From the NCBI GenBank assembly GCA_009733575.1, contig ML769451.1, positions 1 through 64,000 on the forward strand: 64,000 nucleotides of DNA, in the 5' to 3' direction. This DNA is from Gymnopus androsaceus JB14 (taxonomy: Eukaryota; Basidiomycota; Agaricomycetes; Agaricales; Omphalotaceae). The translations under genes and the position numbers were made by a program. Below, piece by piece: positions 44,955 to 56,628 of this stretch (positions are counted from its first letter, which is position 1; each line of letters opens with the position of its first letter). Below the pieces are notes generated by a model that made no database searches, was not told the DNA's origin, and worked only from the letters and a program-made list of their open reading frames with translations.

Positions 44955-45263
44955 TGTAATTAAGTGAGAGGCAAGGCTGGGCGCTTATAAATAATCGATT
45001 TTTCTTTCCGACGCCCCTCAAGGGTCTGACCGAAAACAGACGGCGAACCTCTGGGAGAAATTTCAGCTAGATCTTATTCTCCCATTCAATATTCAATGCC
45101 ATTCGGTCGAAACAAGTCGAAACTTTGTTTCTTCAAGTTCTAGAATCCAAAATCCAAATACTTATTCCGAATCCAAGGACCAAATTTTCGAGCTCATGCT
45201 TATGCTGATGCTCTCAGAGGAAGGTTTTCTTCGTGACGATGAAGGAGCCGAAGACCACATTCA
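44955..45263. other. Intergenic; nothing recognised
   Basis: Upstream region of the minus-strand F-box gene. The words TCCGAATCCAA and GAGCTCATG(T/C)T(C/T)ATGCT near 45160-45205 recur near 40657-40685, another trace of shared F-box flanking sequence. Confidence 0.3.
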
Positions 45264-45890
45264 TTAGTGAGCGTCGATTAAGCACTGAACGCAGAGTGAA
45301 GTATAATAACCCAGTCCCTCAGTCGTCATGATAAGGTTTGTGAACCTTTTCAGAGATGCTTGTGTGTGATTAAAATCTGCTCCATTTGAACCGCAGGACA
45401 ACCCCTCCAACAGACACTGCTGTTTACTCTGCTGCAAGTTCCTCTGCAGTCTCGTGTTCTGAGCGACAATGTCAGCCTCTTCGTCAGGGATATCCATGCC
45501 GTCGCATCCGAGTCGCGGTGACGAGCCCCAATCAAAGTAATGTGGGTATGGGTGATACTTGGATCCGTAACTTCATTGTTTTCCGTATCCCAGATGCTGG
45601 AGGTGGATACAAAAAGTCGTGTGACGACTAATTAGCTCTTGATGGTCCTCGAGGTAATGCACAGATTCCACTGCGGAGATAAGGCCTAGGACTATGAATG
45701 CTCCTACTACTGGCCGCTTCGCGGAAGACAGAAATGACCCGGATTCAAGTATCCGAGGTGGTTCACTGCTCTGGCTCCAGACAGGAGGGACAAACCGTCC
45801 AAGGCTCGCTATCACTGTGAGAGTTAGTAGGTGCAGTAGACACGCAAGTCCCTATTATGCCGTTGGTTTGGCAAGGGAGGAGGCGCTCAG
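45264..45890 (-). pseudogene. Unrecognised minus-strand fragments, one membrane-like helix
   Basis: Two frames in series (45573-45815 and 45264-45497) could be exons. The first has a hydrophobic helix after two basic residues (KRPVVGAFIVLGLISAVESV); the second is soluble and ends CVQCLIDAH. They do not join at clean splice sites. They resemble membrane-protein debris in style, but no family can be named. Confidence 0.25.
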
Positions 45891-46054
45891 TTGACGTTTG
45901 GATTATAATGGAAGCGCATTTCGGCTGCCCATGGCCATTCGTATGCCAGGGACTCCATTAAGAAACAATAATGTAAGTTGTCTCTGACTAGTCTCATTAG
46001 CATGCACTCTTCGTCCCACCATTCGTCATATCCATGGTTAACGCCTTGAAGGAT

Positions 46055-46067
46055 ACGGGTGCATGGT
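46055..46067 (+). repeat. 13-bp duplicate of the tRNA 5' end
   Basis: ACGGGTGCATGGT at 46055-46067 repeats exactly at 46078-46090, where it forms the start of tRNA-Pro. The upstream copy has no tRNA after it. Confidence 0.8.
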
Positions 46068-46079
46068 TTTGAAGATTAC

Positions 46080-46172
46080 GGGTGCATGGTCTAGAGGCAT
46101 GATTCCTGCTTTGGGTGTGGTAGTTTCAAGAACCTTTGCAGGAGGTCCCCGGTTCGATCCCGGGTGCGCCCC
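46080..46172 (+). tRNA. tRNA-Pro (anticodon UGG) with 21-nt intron
   Basis: Acceptor stem GGGTGCA pairs with TGCGCCC (46165-46171), with a C discriminator at 46172. The D-arm reads GTC/GAT. The anticodon stem CCTGC (46105-46109) pairs with GCAGG (46138-46142), the loop is TTTGGG|T with anticodon TGG at 46112-46114, and the T-arm is CCCGG TTCGATC CCGGG. The intron occupies 46116-46136, right after position 37, the canonical place for eukaryotic tRNA introns. A run of T at about 46191-46200 would terminate RNA polymerase III. The mature form is 72 nt before CCA addition. Confidence 0.95.
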
Positions 46173-46307
46173 ATTACATGGTTCGTTAGATGTTTTTTTT
46201 TTCCGTTTATTCGATGTCAAGACTTTTTCTCGTTTGTTTAAAGTGATTTGATATTAGTCTACACTTATCAAACTCGCTATATATGCGCTGACGATGAGAT
46301 TTTTTTG

Positions 46308-47148
46308 CTACATGGGATGTTTGTCACGGATTACTATTTTTTTTTCAGACTGGTCCACGTACACGGTAATCGCTCTGCCCGTCCTTACTACTTGTATCGT
46401 TTTAGCTAGATGTTTTAAATCAACATAGATAGCTCTAATGCGCATTCGTGAAAAGAATTTGCTTGAGACCAACAAGACGCGCCGATCGGTTTGGAGCCAA
46501 CTTTCATCTTCGATTCTGACTCTGAGGTCGTCCTTGCCCTCACCGTTCTGCACATATCCCAATCGAACGCGCTTCTTCGAAAATTGTATTTCCAGACTGG
46601 GAAAATGTCATCAGCAGAAGCCACTCGAGCAATCCAAAGTCGAAGTCTCGAATGGTACTTTTCCCTTCAACTTGATTCAGTCCGATGATGCGATCGTTCT
46701 CATCTCCCAAGTCTCCATTTCCAGTCCTAACCCTTGCCTGCCTTTGCGGCGCTTCCTCTCTCTGCTTCGCATCTGCCTCTTGGTGGTTCAACCTCGCCAA
46801 CCAGACTAGTCTATCTGGTGTGATATCACTTTGAGGGAATCGAAGGATTTTGTCGCATCGGATGAGGTCCCAGTCTTCTTGGTCAATCGTGATGGCCTAT
46901 CCACTTTCCCAACAAGAGAGTCTGCAGTTTGGACCTGCTCGCGGCGCTGTTCTTCCAGATGGCCATGTTTCAGGATACTTTGTCGGGCTCATTCTTCTGA
47001 AAAAGGCAGCGATTTCTTCAGTGGCATGCGTAATACGCGACCTGGTGTCATCTGAAAGAGAAGTTCCCGCTTGAGGAATGCGAGGATTCTGAATCATGGA
47101 GAAGAAAAGAGTTGAAATGCATTGAACGCGTAAGTCGTATGGATGCAC
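46308..47148 (-). CDS. Candidate gene of unknown function
   Basis: The start at 47148 gives MHPYDLRVQCISTLFFSMIQ, then THATEEIAAFFRRMSPTKYP. After an unresolved junction near 46900, an open stretch reads DWDLIRCDKILRFPQSDIT or, one frame over, SPDRLVWLARLNHQEADAKQ and STIRDFDFGLLEWLLLMTF, to a TGA at 46540. A further frame reaches 46308. The protein-like composition and charged/aromatic balance favour a real gene, but I do not recognise it, and at least one frame change is needed near 46815. Confidence 0.35.
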
Positions 47149-47596
47149 TGGGAGTTCGAGAACAAGCGATGAGCATCTAATTGACGCAGGGCAATGAACA
47201 GAGTTAAGAGTCAGCCCCCGGTCGCGTTCGCCAGGCGTCGCTCAATTGGTGCAAGCCTCGCTGCTAATGCCGACTTGGCTCGGGTCGAGCTCTTTAACAG
47301 GCGGAAGCCTTCTGTCGCGACTGTACAGTCTCAAGTCCTGTTCGCAACCTGTGGCGCGATGCGGTGATTCCCTTCTTCATTCGTCCCTCCCTCCTCATCT
47401 TATACGCTCCGGTCCTCCATATCCTACATCCCTTCGCTCACCTCCAAATATTGATCTCTCGCCCCAACCCCAGGAGCCACATTCGAAGAATCGGAATGTG
47501 GCGAAAGCGCCGGATGCGTATATGCGTATAGCTCCTATTTCGCTTTTGCTTCCGTTTGAACGAACGGCACTTTGGAACAACTTACCCCCGGCCACG
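47149..47596. other. Intergenic / 5' region of the F-box gene
   Basis: The F-box frame is open upstream to 47246 without motif, so a longer N-terminus is possible. The ATG at 47597, directly before the F-box, was preferred. Confidence 0.4.
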
Positions 47597-48893
47597 ATGG
47601 TGGAACCACTGGCCAACGAGCTCATCGACAGTATCCTCGAATTCCTCTACTTCGATAAAGCCGCTCTCAAAAAGTGTGCTTTGGTCGGAAAAGCCTGGGT
47701 TCGCGCGTCTCAGCAGGGCCTCTTTGAAACGATAGTGCTCAAGTTCTCGGAGCGATCTATCTATGCAAGGGTTTATGCATCTTCGAATCATGGCCCTATC
47801 AAAACCAAATTGGAGCAACTCATTGCGATGTTCGATGAGAAACCATATCTGGCATCATATGTCTGCTCTTTGGAGGTAGTGCATTACCGTCCAGAGGATT
47901 TTTTCTCACAAGAAGCGACTCCTTTGGCAGCCCAAGTTATCCAACGACTCTCTAAAGTGAAGCACGTATTGCTTTACCACTGCGAGAAGGTTATACTCTC
48001 CGATTTTTCTATACTCAGGGAGGCGCTATACGACCTATTCAACCTTCCATCTTTGACTCGGGTCACCGTTCAGGAGTGTCGCTTCGGCACATTTGCTGAG
48101 GTGGCTTCCCTGTTGAGCCATGCGACACACTTGAAGGCGCTAACGATCGATAGTTTGGGTTGCTTCGATACAGATTTGCCAACTTCCTCAGACTTGATGC
48201 CCAATCTTCCTCCAAAGTCAATCAAACTTGATGAGTTTGTTGTGACCGCCGGCGCGTTCAGTCTCACTCCTTGGTTCGAACAAGAATCGTGTCCATTTCA
48301 AGTTCAGGATCTGCATTTTTTCCGTACGCGCTTGAGCCGTGGCCTGAAGACATCGCCACAGATCCTCCAGGCTAGTACGGCTTACTGGTCATAGTCTTAC
48401 AAGGTTGGAGCTGCAGTACCAACATGAGGTTGAAGGTGCGCTCCTGCAAACTATCATAAATTTTTATCACTTGATTTGACTCCTTTTTCCAGAAATTCAT
48501 TTTCATCTTGGAGACTTACCGAACTTGATCAATTTCACATTGGATTATCAAGAATACAACAGAATCAACGACATCCTTTCTTGGATTCGGTCCTTCTTTG
48601 AACCTATTCTGAATGAGCATACGCACCCCCTATGCCATTTTACTCTAGTCATGGCTGGCAGATTTTTATCCGATGCTGCTAAACGGGAGTCGTCATGTGA
48701 CCAATTCGCTATCCTTGACATGCTGTTTGCGAAGTCAGTGTTTTCTTCACTGGAGACAGTGAATATTATGCTCTGGAAGAGAGAATATCCGCGACTTGAT
48801 ATACCGAGTGGTTTTGCGGAACCATTGGAGGAAAAGCTTCCTCTTTTGAAGCGGTCGGGCAAGCTCAACTTGGTTGTTGTATATAATAGGTAA
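47597..48893 (+). CDS. F-box protein, two exons
   Basis: The start at 47597 reads MVEPLANELIDSILEFLYFD, then KKCALVGKAWVRASQQGLFE, a clear F-box at the very N-terminus. The body is leucine-rich (LTRVTVQECRFGTFAEVASL, ATHLKALTIDSLGCF). At about 48393 a TAG interrupts, but one base over the frame continues SLTRLELQYQHEVE, a GTGCGC...TTCCAG intron of about 57 bp follows in phase, and the second exon reads IHFHLGDLPNLINFTLDYQE to a TAA at 48893. A single-base error or mutation at about 48390 is the only defect. It would be an SCF substrate receptor. Confidence 0.7.
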
Positions 48894-49292
48894 TCAGGAA
48901 AATAATAATTAGGAGCCCCGTCGAGCTCCCATCTCTAGACTACCCTGATACAGCATTCAGCTACTCAGTGTCTAGTGTCAGATACTATATTTACAACTCC
49001 TCACGCGACTCATTTTTGTACATGTGTTTCCAATCGGGACCCTTATGCAATAAAACCCAATCAGCCGAAATATTCACCACTTGTTCCAGAAGCAAAATTA
49101 CCACCACTCTCGAGGCGTCTCCTTCTAACATGAATAAATTTGCCAAGGTTGTAGAGACATTGAAACGCCCTACGCATTCAGCAGAGTAGTCGAGAGGTCG
49201 TGCACAATCAGCAAACCACCATTTCATGGTACTTAAAAGCAGGAGTATACATTATTTTTACATGTATAAGTATGTATGTCCATAGAGATAAA
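48894..49292. other. Convergent intergenic region; nothing recognised
   Basis: Lies between the 3' ends of the F-box gene (plus) and the ABC transporter (minus), so it should hold two terminator regions. No motif stands out. Confidence 0.4.
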
Positions 49293-52200
49293 TTACGCCC
49301 GTCGCTGCCACCAGTGCCTCTTATTCCGTGTATCCTCTTCCAGAACCTTATTCTCTCTAATAACCTTCAAGAAGACACTCTCTAAACTGGCTTTTTCTAC
49401 TGTATATTCAGTGAAATCTCCACTGCTCGAAAGCACGCGGAACAACTTGGCCAATGATGTACCGCCGGTTCCATTCAACTCCGAGTCGTCCGAATTCTGA
49501 ATGGGAACTTCGAATCTCGTCGCAACATCGTCTGCCAAACGAGCACCAGGAATTTTCGCCATCAGGATTTGAGCCTTTTCAACTTCATCTCGGCTCCGAG
49601 TGGTGAAGTGTACCTCGTAGGTAGCGAATCGGGCAGAAAGGGACTCCGTCGTTCCAACGGCTACACAGCGTTAATAACCATGCATCTATGTATTCAAGGT
49701 CGCTTACCTAGCATGCGCCGAGCTAAAATTCCGACTTTGGTGGCAAGCGCCGAAGCCTCTTCCATCGAGTCTAGAATACAATGTTAGTACCAAATCAAAG
49801 GAGAAAATTAATCGGGCCTACGGGTAGTCATGAGTACAGACTTTCCGACAGAAACATTCCTCAACGTTTTCCACATCTCCCTTTTCATTTTGGCATCGAT
49901 TCCAGTGGAGAACTCGTCGATGAGTACGACAGCAGGATTGCCTGGACACAGTTTATGTGAGCAAGTTCCATCAAGATAGCAAAAAGAAACCACCCACCAA
50001 TTAACGCTATTGCTAATGAGAGTTTTCTTTGGTTTCCACCAGATAGCCTACTTGCCAGACGATCGGCATATGTCGCAATCCTGTCGCTTTGAGTAGTACG
50101 ACAATATCGTTGGCGAGGACGGAACCTCTGGAAACACCCTTGAGTTCGCCGTAGATTAGCAGATGCTACATGGGAGATCAGTCAGAAGCGTCAAGGAAAA
50201 GAACCCGAAGCTCTAACCTCGCGCACTGTCATCTGAGAATCAATCGCAGTAAACTGTGGACAAACGCCGAGCGAGAACCGGGCCTTGCTGGGGTGACGGA
50301 CCACGCTAGTCCCAGCGATAAAGATATCACCACTGTCGGGAAGCATGTCTCCGCCTGGTTGAGTGTTAGTTATGGAAAGTACATATAATATTGCACTTAC
50401 GAATCATATTGAACGTGGTCGTCTTGCCTGCGCCGTTCGGACCCAAAAGAGCGAATATAGTATCTTGAGAAACTCCAAGGCTAACGTCATCCACCACTTT
50501 GTTATTGCCAAATGTCTTGGAAACGTTCAAGACTCGAAGGAAGTCATCCGAAGGCTTCGGCTTCGTTGGCCTCTTTCAGCACATCTTTTTCTGTCCTTGG
50601 GGGCTCCACTTTGCTAGATCTTCGGAACCAACCTTGAGTGGGTCTGAATAGAACCAGCTGTGTCGTACCAAACCAGAATCGCCATGAGAACGAAGCAGTA
50701 TACAATGAGATACAGTATTGGTCCACCAAAGCGCAAAATGTCGCCAATTTGTGCAGTTGTAAAATTATTTCCGAGACAAAGAAGCGAAAATAAGTTGACC
50801 GATACAAACGCGGCGCGAGCCTAAATACCATTAACTATCAGGCAAGGTCAACAGAGGACACTTACTCACCGTACTCGCAACAGGGAAAGCACGCTCAAGG
50901 TAAAATTAATGATTGTGATGATCATACCGGCACTTGATGTTTTGGCGTAGGTCAAAGTAAGAAGGTATCCCGCGAGATATAGCTTTAAATTGAGACTGGA
51001 ATCAGTATTGGGGAAGCAAAATGGGAAACAATGAATTCACTTACGACGAACATGATTACCTGATAGCCAGTAACCGCCGCGAAAGCTGCTAAAGGTGAAG
51101 ATACAGTGAAAGAAAGGCAGTACGCGAATAAAGTACTGGCAATCCCATATATCACAAGCACCACCACTAAAAAAGTAATGGATAAATAGTTACTGTAAAA
51201 CATGAAAGGTAAACTCACAAATAGACCGAGGCCATGGAATTGGTTAGATACAGCAGCAAGATGATGATAGTAATAGTTGCAGATATGATCGAGAATATCC
51301 AATCGAACATAAGGTGCCGAGCCAGAGCCCGATAGTGTTCGATAGCCCATTCGAAAATTGCATGGCTTGAACACCAGACTGCCGCTCCTTGGACACGTAT
51401 ATGCAAAGAATGCTGGATATACAGCCTGAAGGTAAACATCAGTATTTCTGGCCAGATACGTATCATTGATTCGACTACATACCATTCCTATACGAAAAAC
51501 GCTACCCACTTCAGAGCAACAAGCGTTCCAGCCGCCACTAGGGGGGAAAGGCCTCAAATTGGCTAGTATCAAAGTCGGCACATTCGCACTAAGACCCGAG
51601 GAGTTCAATGCATGATTGTAGAGGATATTGGAGGCCAAATTCAGCATCGCAGGACCTGTAAGACCTGGGGGAGCTAGCTTCCCAAGCAATCAAAAGCAGC
51701 CCTGAATCGACATCTATCGACACACCACCCAACGATAAATTCAAGAAGTTTCGGACTGATATCGCTCACAAATGTCGCATTGTCCGCCACGTCCTTAACT
51801 CGGAAGATGTTGTGCTGTTCCCGAGTGTAGAGGCAATCCCAGAAGGAGAGGTTAAAAGCGCAGTCCGAATCGGCCAAGGAAAATGGATCGATTGGTGACT
51901 GGGGGAGGTACAATGGGATATTGAATGAAAGCGGCAAAGGTTTTAACGCAAGACGGTGTCCTTCCGCTAAGAAATACCAAGCGGATTGTCGAGCAGCTAT
52001 GAATCAATACGCCAAAGCAGCGGTAACCAGCTCCGTCGTGCGATAAGCATCTCTTGTGGAAAATTGTCAAGGCCTGACGGAGTGGCGATATAGCATGACC
52101 GCTGGTGGGCTTCAACGGGGCTGCAAACGAATCGGGCTGAACGGATTCAGATTCCGATTCATTCTCGCTTATACGTTCTCCCTCTTCAGATGGAATAGCT

Positions 52201-55163
52201 TTCCCTGCTTCGTCTCTGCATCAGTTCAAGGAACATATCTTCGATCGACGTTCCAAGCACATCATAGAAAACGTATCTTGAAATCACTCTTCTTCTCGTC
52301 TAGCATCTCCAGCACGCTTGGGACAACAGTAGCATCCTCGGACATGAGATGATAAGATGCCTGTCGAGGTGATGTTACAGATATATGAGTATTTTCAGCA
52401 TGTTTCTGTATTTCTTGGAGAAGATCCCCTGTCGTCCCCGATCCAGAAGCGTCTGATGACTTTTCTGGCAACATCGGTACGTCGAAGGTAACTTGAATGG
52501 TGTAACCTGCACCAAGCTCATGCTTCAATGCCACCGGGGATCCTTGGGCAGTGAGTCTTCCAGGCGCAGCAAGGATGGCAATATGATCAGCAAGAAGGTC
52601 CGCTTCGTCCAGGAACTATAAAAGATATCAGTATAAAGGTAAAAATGCTTGCAAAGACACTCACGTGGGTTGTGAAAACAATTGTTCGAGTTTTCCTGAA
52701 CGACGTCAATGTTCTCCAAAGTGCACGTCGAGAAAGAGGGTCAACACCAGAGATCGCCTCGTCAACAAGTACGACTTGAAATCGCCGTAGATTAGCCATT
52801 GAATACGCAAGCAAGAAAGCCATAGACATACCATTAGGTCCTCCAATTAAACAATGAGACCTAAAGATATGATTAAAAAAAAGTCAATTAGCGACCTTAG
52901 AACTCGGAAGACCATACACTTACCAATAGCTAGCTGCAACTTCCTCTTCTGTCCTCCCAATAACGTACTCGCATTCGAATGAATCTTCGCCCCAAGATCA
53001 CAATCCCTCAATAACTGCTCAATATCTTCATTTTCGTGCGAGTACTTTGACCATTTGATTGCTTTCCAGCTAACCGTGCAGGAGATGTCAATAAAGAATA
53101 TGAGCTCATAGCAAATAAACTCACACTCTCAATGTCTGATAGCAGGTAAGCTCCGGGAACAGGACATTTTTCTACAGGACGATACCCATGGTTCCTGGTG
53201 GCGGTTTGTCAGTTCCTACGCAATCCTCGGTATTGAACCGCACAGAGCCAGAAGTAGGGCCGATTAGACCCGCCAAAATCGAGAGTGTCGTCGATTTCCC
53301 CGCACTAATGATGTATTAGAATCCATTACTAGTGGAATAGTGGTGCTTGCTTACCCATTCGACCCAAGACGAAAATACCATATTTTGGTATGTTGAACGG
53401 CAGATCAGCAACGGCGGTGACAAGACCCTTGTACAGACACGAATGTCTTGTTCAGGCTTTCGATTGAGACAGCGACGTCTGACGGTATCCTTGCCGAAGT
53501 TTCGACATCGTTCGTGTTTCGTTTGATCCACGAAAACCATGACTTCCGCTTTGTAGGGGGATTCCGAGCATCATAAATCCTGTTCTCGACGAGGACAGCG
53601 AGATGTGGCCATAGGATAACATCGATCTATGAAGCAAGAAATTAGTAAGGCCGAAACCAATCTCTACAGCTACATCACGTACTATCGCAGCAATCAAAAG
53701 CGGTAGTAGTACCAACCCGCTATCTGGATCGCCTTTCAACACAGTGGTCGTGATTTAATGATTCTCCCAATCACATATCGCACGAAGACCAAAAATAAAC
53801 CATCCCGGAGCTGTAGAATCAAAGTCACGAATAGATCTTCAAGTTGGCAAGTTTGGACTGACGGAAGATGATTGAAAAAATGAATGCTCCTCCGGTGCTT
53901 GCGTGAGGAGAAAAGACCAGTGCAATAATTGCAAGGGGGCTGCGACAAAGAAAGAGTAGCTGGCGAGAATTAAGCCGAGAAGAAGGTGTATAATGAACAC
54001 CAGCCCGCCAGAAGTCATGGTGAAGATGCGAAAGTGCCAGATTAGAAAGACTATTGTCCAAAACTAGGACCAGGCTAAAGTACCACGAAAGGATCTTGGC
54101 GAAGCTTAGCATGCCCGTAGCTTTCATGTGGGAGGTAATCAGGTGGGCTCGCTCGCCAGTCACCGCTCCTGGGAGCTGATAGGCAATGCCGACATAATTC
54201 ACAAATCTATGAAATCGTTCAGGAGAGGAATGGATGAAAGGATCTGGCGAGACTCACAAAGCCAAAACGAGCAACGTCCGGAGTCCACGAATGTAGCTTA
54301 ATCGTATGTCTGTATTTTGCTCTTGATTTGTTTCTTGAGAGAACGGCCACTCCAGGGGGGTTGGAAGCTGAACGCCAGTCTGTAATTCAACGATGGCCTA
54401 ATACCAGAATGAGCGATCCAACCAAAAACAATCACGTCTATCTACTCACCGAATCAATAGCCCACTGTAAAGGAAGAATCCTCTCCTCATAATCACTCGT
54501 ATGTCTCACAACATCTATATGCACAAGTCCTCCATCCGCCAGGATAGTATAATTTATCGATCCAGTTCCAGGTGAAGGCAGATCGTAAAATGCGACCGCA
54601 GCAAAGCATTCAGAGATCAAGTTGAAATTCTGGGGACATTCCGAGGGAATTTCACTGGGACTAGCGACCTTTTGGATAGCATTTAGTTGCGCTGAATTGA
54701 ACCCAGATGTTATGTGTGACATGATGGCGGTTGGAGTAACCTTGCTCGTCGACGAGCTATTAGTTCCATCTGCCCATACGAGAGAGAAGGCTGGGTCAAA
54801 TTGGTCTTGAAGTCGATATATCGGTATAGGATTGCCAATGCCATACTGAGGAATCATTAATTAGCTTGGGATTCGATGAAGCTTGCCAATGCAAAGCCTA
54901 CATTGTTCAACTTGAATAGGAATAGTTGGGCCACTTTGGACTGGTGAGCATAATGATGCACACAACTACTTCTTCACTCACCTGCAAGGAAAATTCCATA
55001 GGCGATGGGAAGAACGAAACATCGAAGAGTGTTGAGCTGTTCAAATACATAAATTAAGCCAATGATCAAGTCTGGAAACGAAAGTAGGACTTGCAAAAGA
55101 GTGCTTGGACAAAACGATCCAGTTTTTCCAAAAGAGAGCCCTGAATTGCCGCCAGAAAGTCAT
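49293..55163 (-). CDS. ABCA-type full ABC transporter
   Basis: The start at 55163 gives MTFWRQFRALFWKNWIVLSK, the usual ABCA N-terminus. A GC-AG intron (55037-55094) leads to LNTLRCFVLPIAYGIFLA, a large ectodomain (54438-54870) and membrane helices. NBD1 has Walker A GSNGAGKST (split by an intron near 53290-53360), signature LLGGQKRKLQLAI, Walker B VVLVDEAISGVDPLSRR and the H-loop TTHFLDEADLLADH. TMD2 has helices at about 50985-51700. NBD2 has Walker A GPNGAGKTTT, Q-loop GVCPQF, signature RLSGGNQRKLSLAIAL, Walker B AVVLIDEFSTGID and H-loop TTHSMEEA, ending KRHWWQRRA at 49293. More than ten introns are present. The NBD1 Q-loop reads GIVL-stop-KNVLFPELT (stop at 53172-53174), and NBD2 needs a 1-bp shift near 50075. 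Substrate unknown, probably lipid. Confidence 0.8.
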
Positions 55164-55206
55164 TGTGGCTTGTTAAGAAAGACGTTCAGGAGGATATCTT
55201 TTAAGC

Positions 55207-55338
55207 TCGACATAAGAATTGACTACCTCAATGCAGTACTGAATCAAGCGGCATCGAAAAGCTGCGCATGAAAGAGATATCTGCAAGGTCGACATGAGAA
55301 TTGACTACCTCAATGGAGTACTGAATCAAGCGGCATCG
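55207..55338. repeat. 50-bp direct repeat upstream of the ABCA gene
   Basis: TCGACAT(A/G)AGAATTGACTACC... at 55207-55256 recurs at 55289-55338 with two mismatches, offset by 82 bp. It lies 44-175 bp upstream of the transporter start codon and may be promoter sequence. Confidence 0.85.
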
Positions 55339-55653
55339 GCTTGCCGCATTTAGTAATTGACGTGGCTTGAAGTTTGACTTGCGCCGCGCGCCATTACTTT
55401 TTGCTAAATTTAGGTAGTCAGAACTCAATGAAGGTCTGGAACCAATATCGGGAAATAGGTCTAGATTCCCGGTCAACTCAATCAGCCTTTCCGCCGGTGT
55501 ACGTCAGGTCTCCGAGGCCACGGCGTGCCTATTTTGGTAACCAGTGCTGTCGTGCCGAATGCCCGTTGAAATAGGGGCGACTTTTTCTTCCTACCAACCT
55601 ACATGGCTGCAGTCGACTCTACCTCATCAAAAAACAGATCCATACAGTGTCAA

Positions 55654-55879
55654 CATGTCGAGTGATTTTCTTTCTAGTTTCGATCTCTTAAAATCACAAT
55701 TGGACAACATCCTGGCGCACGATATGAAAGGTTTCGTGGAATTGAATGTACCTCGGACCAAGTTAGATACATTACCTTACCGTCGTAGGCTCACGTATTC
55801 ACTACATTTACCTCCCTCCTTCTTTCTTTCTTGTGTTCACAAGTCACTTTCTTGCCAGAGTCACTTTCTTTCCGCGTGA
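55654..55879 (+). CDS. Short ORF, possible first exon of an unknown gene
   Basis: From an ATG at 55654 the frame reads MSSDFLSSFDLLKSQLDNIL, AHDMKGFVELNVPRTKLDTL and PYRRR, after which composition turns to low-quality Ser/Leu-rich sequence, suggesting a donor at about 55787 (GTAGGC). No downstream exon was found; the next 700 bp hold a tandem repeat and intergenic sequence. It may be a gene remnant. Confidence 0.25.
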
Positions 55880-55918
55880 AAGTCCGCATGCCGGGCTCCA
55901 GCCATGATATTGCGTCGG

Positions 55919-56043
55919 GTCTTGGGAATTCTGGTTGATCTAGGATTTCACACTGTCCTTCTCTTCGGGGATTCTGGCTAATCTAGGATTAATTTTCTCT
56001 TCGGGAATTCTGGCTAATCTAGGATTCCACACTGTCCTTTTTC
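55919..56043. repeat. Three-unit tandem repeat, units about 40-50 bp
   Basis: The word TTCTGGCTAATCTAGGATT (first unit TTCTGGTTGATCTAGGATT) occurs at about 55930, 55973 and 56008. The first and last are followed by (T/C)CACACTGTCCTT; the middle one has a short variant spacer. Confidence 0.8.
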
Positions 56044-56628
56044 CGCAGGGGATGGGCGTATGTCATAACATTTTGATCTCTTTTCTATTCATGACTCGTT
56101 ATTCTTTCAGTGTGCCAATTTCAGCAGTGATTTCGGATTTCGACTACGCCACCACTGAGCGACGAGCGTCCCAGTTCCGTTCCTCCACTCTGGTCGCTCT
56201 GAAATATTGTTACTACTGTCTCTGGTCCTAATCCAAGAGAGAGACGGAAAAGTATATGAAGCGCTCAAGTCATCCCCATTGTCGAACTAACATTGTTCAT
56301 TGCTTCTTACACCCGTTCAAATTGGCACTCGTAACTCCCTCGTTGAAGCTCAGCTGACCAGCCGACTAGGACATAAGAACGCGTAAATAGAAACGCGCGA
56401 CGCGCACGAGCTCAGCTGAAGATAATTTATTGAAGCATCACGTACAACCGATACAGTTAAAGTACAAAGATAAATGCAATGTGGGCTCGCCGCGCATATT
56501 GGTATATAGGATGGCTCTGCCATAAGAACTTTTCAAATCGGCTCTATAAGAGGAAAGTCAATAAAATTATCCCAATCAGCTTCTTGAACCACTGACCACA
56601 GAGCCTTCAATCTAAGGAAGAGATCTAC
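56044..56628. other. Intergenic; nothing recognised
   Basis: No open frame with recognisable motif. Contains the 3' flank of the minus-strand secreted-protein gene that follows. Confidence 0.4.

Noticed and set aside
46438..46809. 123-codon plus-strand frame
   Set aside because: It overlaps the more protein-like minus-strand text and has no motif or start context.
53172..53174. Programmed readthrough or recoding at the ABCA Q-loop TAG
   Set aside because: No recoding signal is visible, and sequence error or pseudogenisation is simpler.
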